Source: Akkermansiaceae bacterium UBA6138
GTDB lineage: Bacteria > Verrucomicrobiota > Verrucomicrobiia > Verrucomicrobiales > DEV007
Assembly: GCA_002422425.1 (NCBI GenBank)
Contig: DIVG01000069.1
Coordinates: 1 to 12,904 of the forward strand
Length of the DNA stretch: 12,904 bases
Direction of reading: 5' to 3'
Every line of letters starts with the position of its first letter. Positions within the stretch are counted from its first letter, which is position 1. The notes under the pieces are model-generated. The model made no database searches and was not told the origin of the DNA. It was given only the letters and a program-made list of their open reading frames with translations. Below are positions 1-6,916 of this stretch, piece after piece. The translations under genes were made by a program, and so were the position numbers.

Positions 1-3000
1 TCACTTCTTAAACATCGCGTTCTCCGCATCGCCGCCGCTAAGGACGTAGGCGACGAGATCGAGGACTTCGTCTTCGCTCAGCATGTTCAGGAGCATGGGC
101 GGCATGGGGGAGACTTTGGAAACTTCCATCGTCTTCACTTCCTTGCGATCCACGTTGGTGCGCTGGTTAGGGTCGGAAAGGTCTGTGTTGAGGGTGACGC
201 TGTCACCGTTGAGATTGACGACGACACCACTGACGACGTCGCCGTTGTTGAGAGTCACGACGACGGGGGCGAACTGCTCGTTGATCTCCTTGCTCGGATT
301 GATGATCTGGTCGAGGAAGTCGTGCGGCGAGTAGCGGCCGCCCGATCCGGTGAGGTCGGGACCGTTCATGCCTCCGCCATCGCCGAAGCGGTGGCAGGCA
401 AGGCACGCGGCGGCGGTGAACATCTTGCGTCCGGTCTCGAAGTCGCGTTTCTGCATGCCTGTCTCGGCGGCGGCGCTGAGTTCTTCGAGGGTCCACATCG
501 TCGGGGTGCGCCCGGCAAAGACGGCCCCGAGATTCTCAATCGCGGAGAGGCGCTCGGGCTTTTTCGCGATCAGTTCGGAGAGTTCCGTTTTCTCGGCCTC
601 GGTGAAGGTGGCGAGGGCGTCGTTGCGGATGAACTCGATGAACTTGTCGAAGCTCGAGCCGCCGCGGTAGTTCGCCGCTTTGAGGAACCACTCGAGGTAG
701 GCGGTGCGGAGCTCTTTCGTCCAGCCGACTGTGACAAAACGCAGGCTGCGGGCGTATTCGAGCTGCTCTTCCTGTGAGACGGCGTCGCTGAGAAGGGCGA
801 TCCCTTTGGCGGCAATGTCAGGCGACTGGAGGTAGGCGAGGGTCTCGGTCAGGAGCCAGTTCAGCGGAAACGATTTCGCGGGGAAAACCGGGTCGAGGTC
901 GGCGATGAGCTTTTTCGTCATCTCCTCGCTCGCGCCGTCGAATCGGTTCAGTGTGATCTGCACGGTGCGGACGAGAGTGGACTGGGAATGGGGCGGCAGG
1001 GCGGCGAAGTCGATCGCGATGAGGGCTTCGAGGATCTGGTCGCGCAGGGCGGTGTCCACCGGCGGGGTCGGGGTAGCGCCTTCGGGGACGGCTGCTGCCT
1101 CGATCGCTTTTTCACCGGTTGGAGCGCCGAGCGGTTTGGCGGGGACACGGTGGTAGGGGCAGATGCCGCCGAGGCGGGCGAGGGCGAGGAGGGCCTCGGT
1201 CTGTTTTACGGGATCGGTCTCGGCAAGGGCTTTCTCTTTCCAGCTCGCGAGGGGCTGGTGCTCGAGGACGGTGCGGGCGGCCCAGCGGAGGTGGCGGTCG
1301 TCGCTGGAGAGGTGCGGCCAGGCGGCGGCTATCGCAGCGGGATCGGCTTTGCCGTGGTAGGCCTCGAGCTCGTGGCGCCGCTTCGCGGCGTCGGTGAGGG
1401 TTGTGTCAGGCACGACCGGGGCGGTGTCTTCGCTGCCGGTGTAGGTGACGCGATAGAGGCCGGACTGGACGCGACGTCCGCCGATTGCGAAGTACATGGC
1501 GCCGTCGCCGGGATGGATGAAGGCGTCGGTCACGGGCAGGGGAGAACCCGAGATGAAGTCCTCTTTCACGCCCGTGTAGCTCGCGCCATTGGCTTCGAGA
1601 TGGACGGCGTAGATTTTGCCCCAGCTCCAGTCGAGGATGTAAAAGGCGTTCTGGTACTTGGCGGGAAATTTCGCCCCGTAGCCGAAGGTCGTGCCGGTTG
1701 GTGACCCGGGGCCGATGTTCACGGTCGAGGGGAGATTGTCGGCGTAAAATTCGGGGAACTTGCCGGCTCCGTTGCGCCAGCCGAATTCGCCGCCGCTGAC
1801 GACGTGGTTCACGCGGGTGGGGCGATACCAGGGGGTGTTGAAGTCGTACTCCATGTCCGCGTCGTAGGTGAAGAGCTCACCGGCGTGATTGACCGAGGCG
1901 TCGTAGATGTTGCGGAAGCCCGAAGAGAAACGGGAGAAGGTCTTCCCGTCGCGCGAGACTCGGTAGATGATGCCGCCGGGGGCGAGGACGTGGCGGTTGT
2001 GGCCGCGTCCGTCGGGCATGCGGTCGAGGAGGTGGTCTTCGCCCCAGATCGCGGGCACCGGCGACGCGGGATCGGCATCGGTTAGGCCGGTGTTGTTTCC
2101 GCAGATCAGGTAGAAGTCGTCGCTGCCGGGGACGGGCACGACGGCATGGACACCGTGGTCACCCCGCGCTTCCAAGACCCGAAGCGTCTCGACTTTATCG
2201 AGTTTGTCATCGCCGTCGCTGTCGGTGAGTTTGTAAAAGCCGCTCGGGATTTTCTGCTCGTAGTCGTTCACCCCGACATAGAGTGCGCCGTCGGCGAAGT
2301 GCATGCCGTTGATCGCGCGAATGTCGGCTGGGACTTTTTCGACGGCCTTGGGATCGAGCGTTTTCCCGGCGGCGGGAGCGGGGAAGCGGTAAAGTCCGCC
2401 GTATTGATCGCTCGCGTAGATGCGGCCCTTGTCATCGGCGCAGAGGGCGACCCACGATCCTTCTTCGACACCGGGGACGGAGTAGAGCAGCTCGACCTGG
2501 AAACCGTCGGGCGCCTTCACGCGCGAGACTGGCGTGGCGATGTTTTCGCCAATGGCGGGGCCGACCTGGGCAGGGCGGGCGGGAGCTTTGGCCTTGGCTT
2601 TTTCGTTCGCCTTGCCCTTTCCGGGAGCGCCGCCCTTGGGAGCGTCTTTTGCTTTGTCTTTTGCTTTCGGGGCACCCTTCGGAGCGGGGGGCATGATCTC
2701 CTGCGCGTCATTGGGGAGGTCGGCATTGGAGAACGGATTGACACCGCCGTCGGGCAGGACCTTGAGCTGCACGTCTTTGATCGAGACGGTCATGGCGGGA
2801 CCGCGATGGATCTGGAAGGCGAGCAGTCCCTCGAGGGCGCGTCCGGCTTCGTCGCAGTCGTGGAGTTCGGCGGCGAGTTGGCCATTGATCTTGTGGACGA
2901 GGTGATTGCCTTTCGCGATGATGGTGTATTCATTCCATTGGGCGATGTCGACGGCGACGGGATCGCGATCACCGGTGAGCCATTTTTTCGCCGCCGGATC

Positions 3001-3435
3001 AACGACGACGGTCTGTCCGTTTTTCGCGACGATGCCGCGGCCGCGCTCGTGGTAGACCATGGCGTTGTTTTCGGCGGCGGGGTGGACGTCGCACTGGTAG
3101 CCGCCGATGGACCACTTGCCGTTCTCGGGCAGTTCCTTCGAGCGATACTGAATGCCGCTGTTGTTCTGCCCCTCGACTTTCATCTTCACACGGAGCTCGA
3201 AGTTCTTCAGGGTTCCGCCGCGCCAGATGAGGAACTGATTGTAGGCGAGATCCTCGGGGGCTTTGGTCGTCCCGACGATGGCTCCGTCGGCGACGGCCCA
3301 GAGCTCGGGGTTGCCGTCCCAGCCGGTGAGGTCCTTGCCGTTGAAAAGCGACACAAAATCCCCCTGGGCACGGGAGGCGGTGGAGGCGAGCAGGGTCGCG
3401 GTGATGAGGAGCAAAAGAGCGAGCGGGGATTTCAT
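1..3435 (-). CDS. Exported DUF1080 - beta-propeller - HEAT-like - cytochrome c multidomain protein
   Basis: A 1144-residue protein with a Sec signal peptide (about residues 1-24, hydrophobic LALLLLITATLLAS, then SRAQ-GD). Domains in order: a DUF1080 / 3-keto-disaccharide hydrolase-like module (about 26-226, opening LFNGKDLTGWDG and containing GGYQCDV and ERGRGIVAKNG); a Lys/Ala/Pro/Gly-rich linker (about 249-293); a membrane-bound-dehydrogenase-type beta-propeller like sugar/sorbosone dehydrogenases (about 305-665); an alpha-helical HEAT-like region (about 680-960); and a C-terminal cytochrome c domain of the Pirellula/Verrucomicrobium type with haem motif CLACH at residues 1011-1015 and MPPM (1111-1114) as likely source of the distal Met. 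The open frame continues upstream to a GTG at 3588, but ATG at 3435 begins the signal peptide and is preferred; no clear ribosome site precedes it. The stop is the first codon of the window. Expected role, inferred from the families: periplasmic carbohydrate binding or oxidation with electron transfer through haem c. Substrate unknown. Confidence 0.88.
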   Translation of the reverse strand: MKSPLALLLLITATLLASTASRAQGDFVSLFNGKDLTGWDGNPELWAVADGAIVGTTKAPEDLAYNQFLIWRGGTLKNFELRVKMKVEGQNNSGIQYRSKELPENGKWSIGGYQCDVHPAAENNAMVYHERGRGIVAKNGQTVVVDPAAKKWLTGDRDPVAVDIAQWNEYTIIAKGNHLVHKINGQLAAELHDCDEAGRALEGLLAFQIHRGPAMTVSIKDVQLKVLPDGGVNPFSNADLPNDAQEIMPPAPKGAPKAKDKAKDAPKGGAPGKGKANEKAKAKAPARPAQVGPAIGENIATPVSRVKAPDGFQVELLYSVPGVEEGSWVALCADDKGRIYASDQYGGLYRFPAPAAGKTLDPKAVEKVPADIRAINGMHFADGALYVGVNDYEQKIPSGFYKLTDSDGDDKLDKVETLRVLEARGDHGVHAVVPVPGSDDFYLICGNNTGLTDADPASPVPAIWGEDHLLDRMPDGRGHNRHVLAPGGIIYRVSRDGKTFSRFSSGFRNIYDASVNHAGELFTYDADMEYDFNTPWYRPTRVNHVVSGGEFGWRNGAGKFPEFYADNLPSTVNIGPGSPTGTTFGYGAKFPAKYQNAFYILDWSWGKIYAVHLEANGASYTGVKEDFISGSPLPVTDAFIHPGDGAMYFAIGGRRVQSGLYRVTYTGSEDTAPVVPDTTLTDAAKRRHELEAYHGKADPAAIAAAWPHLSSDDRHLRWAARTVLEHQPLASWKEKALAETDPVKQTEALLALARLGGICPYHRVPAKPLGAPTGEKAIEAAAVPEGATPTPPVDTALRDQILEALIAIDFAALPPHSQSTLVRTVQITLNRFDGASEEMTKKLIADLDPVFPAKSFPLNWLLTETLAYLQSPDIAAKGIALLSDAVSQEEQLEYARSLRFVTVGWTKELRTAYLEWFLKAANYRGGSSFDKFIEFIRNDALATFTEAEKTELSELIAKKPERLSAIENLGAVFAGRTPTMWTLEELSAAAETGMQKRDFETGRKMFTAAACLACHRFGDGGGMNGPDLTGSGGRYSPHDFLDQIINPSKEINEQFAPVVVTLNNGDVVSGVVVNLNGDSVTLNTDLSDPNQRTNVDRKEVKTMEVSKVSPMPPMLLNMLSEDEVLDLVAYVLSGGDAENAMFKK
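2557..2688 (-). repeat. Low-complexity Lys/Ala/Pro linker between DUF1080 and propeller
   Basis: Residues about 250-293 of the haem protein are almost only K, A, P, G, with short repeated units (KAKDKAKDAPKGG, then KANEKAKAKAPA). At the DNA level a 12-bp unit resembling tcttttgctttg is tandemly repeated near 2646-2670. This looks like a flexible, positively charged hinge between two folded modules, and a place where repeat-number variation between strains would be expected. Confidence 0.6.
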
Positions 3436-3584
3436 CGTGGAAAGATGGCGGTTTTCCGACCCCGCTGCACGCCTAAAGTCGCGTGAGGACCGGCAAGGTT
3501 TGTGTCGGAATCGGGCGGATGAGGGCGGCGTTGATCTTTCGAAGGGGTGGCCGTATCTTCTCGAGGAGCCAACTACCACCTCCC

Positions 3585-4682
3585 TCACCCCGCCAGCTCA
3601 AACGCCCCCTCGGCGAGGCGCTCGCCGTTCACCTGGACCTCGACACGGTGTTTGCCTGGGTAGTGTTGGCGGGTCGTGAAGTCGCGTATCGTCTGGCGTT
3701 TCGTGATCGTGAGACTCCCGCAGGGAGCGAGGTCAAGTTCTTTCCATTTGAAGACCTTCTCCGAGGTGCCGCCCGATTGTTTCACGTAGTGAACGACGTA
3801 ATCGATGAGGAGCTTCTGCGGCTTTTTCGAGCGCGAGGTGAGGGTCAGGTCGAGCCGGACGGTCCCGCCCGATCCCAACCGGGCCGGGCTCACGAGAAAC
3901 TGATCGATCCGCACCTGCGCTTTTTCTCCCGCACCGAGAAGGGTCAGGGCCTCGACATGACCCTCTTTGATGAGGGTGCGGAGGGCGCGTTTGGCGATCC
4001 AGGCCGTGTGGATGTGGCCGCGGTCCCAGCGGGAGAGGGTCGATAGGGTAATGTCAGGGTTGTCGCGACTGATGTCATTGAGATGGTTCGCGACGGACTT
4101 GCGGACGTAGAGGCTGGAGTCGGCGCGCAGATTTTCGAGAATGGCGAGGGCGGGCGAGGGGTCGGCGATCAGTTCGGGGAGGCGGAAGGACCAGGGCAGG
4201 CGGGGGCGGCAGCCTTCGCTGGCGAGGCGGCGGACATGCTCGTTCGGATCGTGCGACCAGCCGTGCATGACCGCGAGGGTGCGATGGAGATCGCGTTTCA
4301 GGAATTCGCGGATGGCGAATTCGGAGGAGCCGAAGGGCGTGAAGCCTTTCAGGGCCTCCATGGAGGTATCGAAATGGTCGTGTCCGTAGAGGCTCACGAA
4401 ATCGGGCAGAAAAAGCGTCACGAAGCCATGGTCGATCAGCGGTGCGAGCTGACGCAGGACCTCGAGCGATTCTTGATAGTCGAGGGGCAGGGCGGCACGG
4501 GTGGACTCGCTCATGCGGCGGAGACGTTGCAGGAGGGTGAGGTTGTCGAGTCCGTCGAGAGAGAGGTTGAGAAAACGTTTCCGGTCGAAGCGCGGTTCGA
4601 TCAGGGCGAGTTTTCCGGCGATGGAGTGGAAGCGGTTCGCGTCAAACCAGTCTTTGAGTGCGGGGGCGGCCTCGGTGGTCAT
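3585..4682 (-). CDS. AlkC-like alkylpurine DNA glycosylase (HEAT-like repeats plus Ig-like domain)
   Basis: A 365-residue cytoplasmic protein of the AlkC/AlkD HEAT-like-repeat DNA glycosylase superfamily, which excises N3-alkylated purines in base excision repair. The AlkC signature block SEGCRPRLPW is at residues 155-164 (Glu156 and Trp164 are conserved-type residues), followed by YVRKSVANHLNDIS at 192-205, a block typical of AlkC-family members. Residues 1 to about 250 are helical repeats. About 255-365 are beta-rich (LGSGGTVRLDLTLTS, then KHRVEVQVNGE) and match the Ig-like C-terminal domain described for the longer AlkC subgroup. The ATG at 4682 is chosen because the frame upstream to 4763 encodes a non-conserved-looking extension. 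A perfect 14-bp palindrome abuts the start. It lies 149 bp upstream of the haem-protein gene on the same strand; no functional link is evident. Family assignment is confident; exact lesion range is not readable from sequence. Confidence 0.88.
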   Translation of the reverse strand: MTTEAAPALKDWFDANRFHSIAGKLALIEPRFDRKRFLNLSLDGLDNLTLLQRLRRMSESTRAALPLDYQESLEVLRQLAPLIDHGFVTLFLPDFVSLYGHDHFDTSMEALKGFTPFGSSEFAIREFLKRDLHRTLAVMHGWSHDPNEHVRRLASEGCRPRLPWSFRLPELIADPSPALAILENLRADSSLYVRKSVANHLNDISRDNPDITLSTLSRWDRGHIHTAWIAKRALRTLIKEGHVEALTLLGAGEKAQVRIDQFLVSPARLGSGGTVRLDLTLTSRSKKPQKLLIDYVVHYVKQSGGTSEKVFKWKELDLAPCGSLTITKRQTIRDFTTRQHYPGKHRVEVQVNGERLAEGAFELAG

Positions 4683-4696
4683 AAAAGTGCACTTTT
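4683..4696. promoter_or_regulatory. Perfect 14-bp palindrome abutting the alkC-like start codon
   Basis: AAAAGTGCACTTTT is a loopless perfect dyad ending at the base before the glycosylase ATG (minus strand). A dyad with no spacer is better suited to binding a dimeric protein than to forming an RNA hairpin. Its half AAAGTGCA differs by one base from the AAAGCGCA core of the Escherichia coli Ada box, and this gene is a methylation-repair enzyme; that resemblance is suggestive only. The half-site AAAAGTGC also recurs at 4832-4839 in the same divergent region, on the rpsA side. Confidence 0.35.
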
Positions 4697-4873
4697 CCGC
4701 CAAGTGATTTCCGGCTCGGGCGGGAGTCTGTTTGAAGCGGCACTGAAAACCATCCCCCGTCAAGCTATATCGGAAGAGCGGTTTGGCGCTGTGGAGTGAC
4801 AGTGCAACGCACGCGACGTGTTGCGCCCGGGAAAAGTGCTTGTGAAATCGCTTTTTTCACCTAACTTCCCCAC

Positions 4874-4908
4874 CCCGACCGCTCGCAGGTGCTCCAGAAG
4901 CGGTCGGG
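4874..4908 (+). promoter_or_regulatory. Hairpin in the rpsA 5' leader
   Basis: The arm CCCGACCGCT (4874-4883) pairs perfectly with AGCGGTCGGG (4899-4908), leaving a 15-nt loop. It lies 61 bp upstream of the rpsA ATG and is not followed by a T-run, so it is not an intrinsic terminator. S1 mRNA leaders in other bacteria (best known in gammaproteobacteria) carry structures used for autogenous translational control; whether this hairpin does so is inference. A nine-codon frame (4925-4954, ATG to TAA) sits between the hairpin and rpsA, with GGAG only 2 nt before its ATG. The rpsA start itself has no clear Shine-Dalgarno sequence, as is common for rpsA. Confidence 0.45.
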
Positions 4909-4969
4909 TCAACCAAACGGAGCAATGTCGGAAGGCTTACCAACCAGTAACTAACCCCAACCTCGATAT

Positions 4970-6673
4970 ATGTCAGCTACACTCACTCAATCCGGTCTGG
5001 ACCTTATGGCCCTGATCGATCAGAAGTTCCACTCCCACCGCGAGAATTCCATCGTGCGGGGCACCATCATCGAAGTCCGTCCGCAGGTCGTGGTCGTGGA
5101 CGTCGGTGCCAAATCCGAGGGGATCATCCCGATCTCCGAGTTCGAAGACGAAGAATTTGCCGTCGGCGACGAAATTGAAGTCCTCCTCGAGAAGCTCGAG
5201 AACGACGAGGGCATGGTCGTCCTTTCCAAGGAGAAAGCGGCGCACAAGCAGAACTGGGACAAGATCGTCAAAGTGTTCGAAGACGGTGGCCTCGTTAAAG
5301 GCAAGGTCAAGTCCGTCGTCAAAGGCGGTCTCATGGTCAACGTCGGGGTCGAGGCCTTCCTCCCCGGATCACAGATTGACATCATCCCGCCGAAAGATCT
5401 CAACGAATACGTCGGCAACGTTTACGAGTTCAAGATCGTCAAGGTCAACGACATCCGTAAAAATATCGTCCTCAGCCGCCGCGAAGTCATCGAGGCCGAG
5501 CGTGCTGAGCAGCGTGCCGAGTTCCTCGACTCCGTCAAGATCGGCGACCGCGTCGAGGGGATCGTCAAGAACATCACCGACTTCGGTGCCTTCATCGATC
5601 TTCAGGGCATGGACGGCCTTCTCCACATCACCGACATGAGCTGGGGCCGCATCAACCACCCCAGCGAGATGCTCTCCATCGGTCAGAAAGTCGATGTCAT
5701 CATCCTCGACGTCGATAAGGACAAAGAGCGCGTCTCTCTCGGCTCCAAGCAGCTCCAGGACAACCCCTGGGAAGCGATCGAAGCCAAGTTCCCCATCGGT
5801 ATGGAAGTCGGCGGCAAGGTCACGAAGCTGGTGCCTTACGGTGCCTTTGTCGAACTCGAGAAAGGGGTCGAAGGCCTCATTCACGTGTCCGAGCTTTCCT
5901 GGACCAAGCGCATCACGCGCCCCAGCGACGTCCTCTCCCTCGATCAGGAAGTCAAAGCCGTCGTCCTCGCAATCAGCAAGGAAGAGCAGAAGATCTCTCT
6001 CGGCGTTCGCCAGCTCGACGTTAATCCCTGGGACGAAGTCGAGGCTCGTTACCCCATCGGGACCACGATCAAGGGCGAGATCCGCAACCTCACCCCTTAC
6101 GGCGCTTTTGTTGAACTTGAAGACGGCATCGACGGCATGATCCACGTGTCCGACCTCAGCTGGACCCGCAAGATCAACCACCCGAGCGAAGTTGTTAAGA
6201 AAGGTGAAGTGGTTGAGGCCACCGTGCTCGAGATCGACAAGACCAACCAGCGTATCAGCCTGGGTGTCAAGCAGCTTGAGAACGATCCCTGGAGCGAGAT
6301 CGACAGCCGTTTCAAGGTTGGCGACCTCCTCAAGGGAACTGTCGCAAAGATCGCCAGTTTCGGTGCCTTCATCCAGCTCGAAGACGACATCGACGGACTT
6401 GTCCACATCTCGCAGCTTAGCGAAGACCATGTCACGAAGGTCAAAGACGTCATCAAAGTCGGTGACGAAGTCGAGGCCCGCGTCATCAAAGTCGACAAGA
6501 TCGAGCGCCGTATCGGCCTCTCGATCAAGGCGGCTGAGTATTCCGAAGAGCAACTCAAGAAAGAGACCGCTGCGTTCGACGCCCTTCGCCCCAGCTCCGA
6601 CCTCGTTGGACTTGAGCAGGCGTTCAACCTCGCGACCGAAGAGTGGCGTCCGAGTGACGGCTCACAGGGTTGA
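4970..6673 (+). CDS. rpsA: 30S ribosomal protein S1
   Basis: A 567-residue protein with six S1 (OB-fold) repeats at about residues 26-88, 106-171, 192-261, 277-346, 364-433 and 451-520, the same number as the long S1 of Escherichia coli. Repeats 3-6 carry the canonical GAF-FGAFV/I, GLLHI/GLIHVSELSW and R(I/V)SLG blocks. Repeats 1 and 2 are divergent, as expected for the ribosome-docking repeats. S1 is a component of the small subunit that binds mRNA and helps initiation, especially on leaders with weak Shine-Dalgarno sequences, which fits the weak sites in this window. The start ATG at 4970 (MSATLTQSG) is preferred; Met13 (5006) is an internal alternative. It is divergent from the alkC-like gene and transcribed alone, ending at a strong terminator. 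Codons are strongly C-ending, as in a highly expressed gene of a high-GC genome. Confidence 0.97.
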   Translation: MSATLTQSGLDLMALIDQKFHSHRENSIVRGTIIEVRPQVVVVDVGAKSEGIIPISEFEDEEFAVGDEIEVLLEKLENDEGMVVLSKEKAAHKQNWDKIVKVFEDGGLVKGKVKSVVKGGLMVNVGVEAFLPGSQIDIIPPKDLNEYVGNVYEFKIVKVNDIRKNIVLSRREVIEAERAEQRAEFLDSVKIGDRVEGIVKNITDFGAFIDLQGMDGLLHITDMSWGRINHPSEMLSIGQKVDVIILDVDKDKERVSLGSKQLQDNPWEAIEAKFPIGMEVGGKVTKLVPYGAFVELEKGVEGLIHVSELSWTKRITRPSDVLSLDQEVKAVVLAISKEEQKISLGVRQLDVNPWDEVEARYPIGTTIKGEIRNLTPYGAFVELEDGIDGMIHVSDLSWTRKINHPSEVVKKGEVVEATVLEIDKTNQRISLGVKQLENDPWSEIDSRFKVGDLLKGTVAKIASFGAFIQLEDDIDGLVHISQLSEDHVTKVKDVIKVGDEVEARVIKVDKIERRIGLSIKAAEYSEEQLKKETAAFDALRPSSDLVGLEQAFNLATEEWRPSDGSQG

Positions 6674-6740
6674 AATCCGCAGGATTCCCCCCTATACCAG
6701 TGATTACCGGAGCCAAACTCTCCGGGAAAACCTTTTAAAG

Positions 6741-6773
6741 AAGGAGCAGGGCTGGTCCCTGCTCCTTTTTTTT
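6741..6773 (+). terminator. Intrinsic terminator of rpsA
   Basis: AAGGAGCAGGG (6741-6751) pairs perfectly with CCCTGCTCCTT (6757-6767) around a 5-nt loop CTGGT, giving an 11-bp stem that runs into eight consecutive T (6766-6773). It lies 68 bp after the rpsA stop. A smaller 6-bp hairpin (CCGGAG 6707-6712 with CTCCGG 6720-6725) precedes it. Confidence 0.93.
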
Positions 6774-6884
6774 GCCAATTCACGGAAAACAAGTCACAAA
6801 ACCGCCGCTGGCGAAAATTAGTATGAAGTGGTAGCGAAGTTGCTTACCTCAAAAGGTGATGCCTTTCTGATTTAGTTGAAACCC

Positions 6885-6894
6885 GGAGGTGATC
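6885..6894 (+). promoter_or_regulatory. Extended Shine-Dalgarno-like site 22 nt before the PEGA gene start
   Basis: GGAGGTGATC is a ten-base match to the complement of the usual 16S rRNA 3' end, but it ends 22 nt before the ATG at 6917, too far for a standard site. No ATG, GTG or TTG lies at normal spacing, and the PEGA frame is closed by TGA at 6890-6892, so the start cannot move upstream past it. It may be a standby site, may serve an unrecognised short frame, or may be chance. Confidence 0.35.
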
Positions 6895-6916
6895 GCAGAA
6901 CCTTCTCCCGTCGCCC

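Noticed and set aside
2146..3486. A 446-codon open frame antisense to the DUF1080-haem gene
   Set aside because: It is the mirror of a strongly supported gene in high-GC sequence, has low-complexity Gly/Val/Asp-rich translation and no recognisable domain or start context.
3436..3588. N-terminal extension of the haem protein to a GTG at 3588
   Set aside because: It would place 51 Arg/Ser-rich residues before a clear signal peptide, which would disrupt export.
5369..6553. A 394-codon open frame antisense to rpsA
   Set aside because: Its Asp/Leu/Val-rich periodic translation is the reverse-complement shadow of the repeated S1 domains, with no independent signal.
6852..6866. Short inverted repeat AAAGG-TGATG-CCTTT before the PEGA gene
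   Set aside because: A five-base-pair AT-rich stem without a T-run is within what chance produces in this length.
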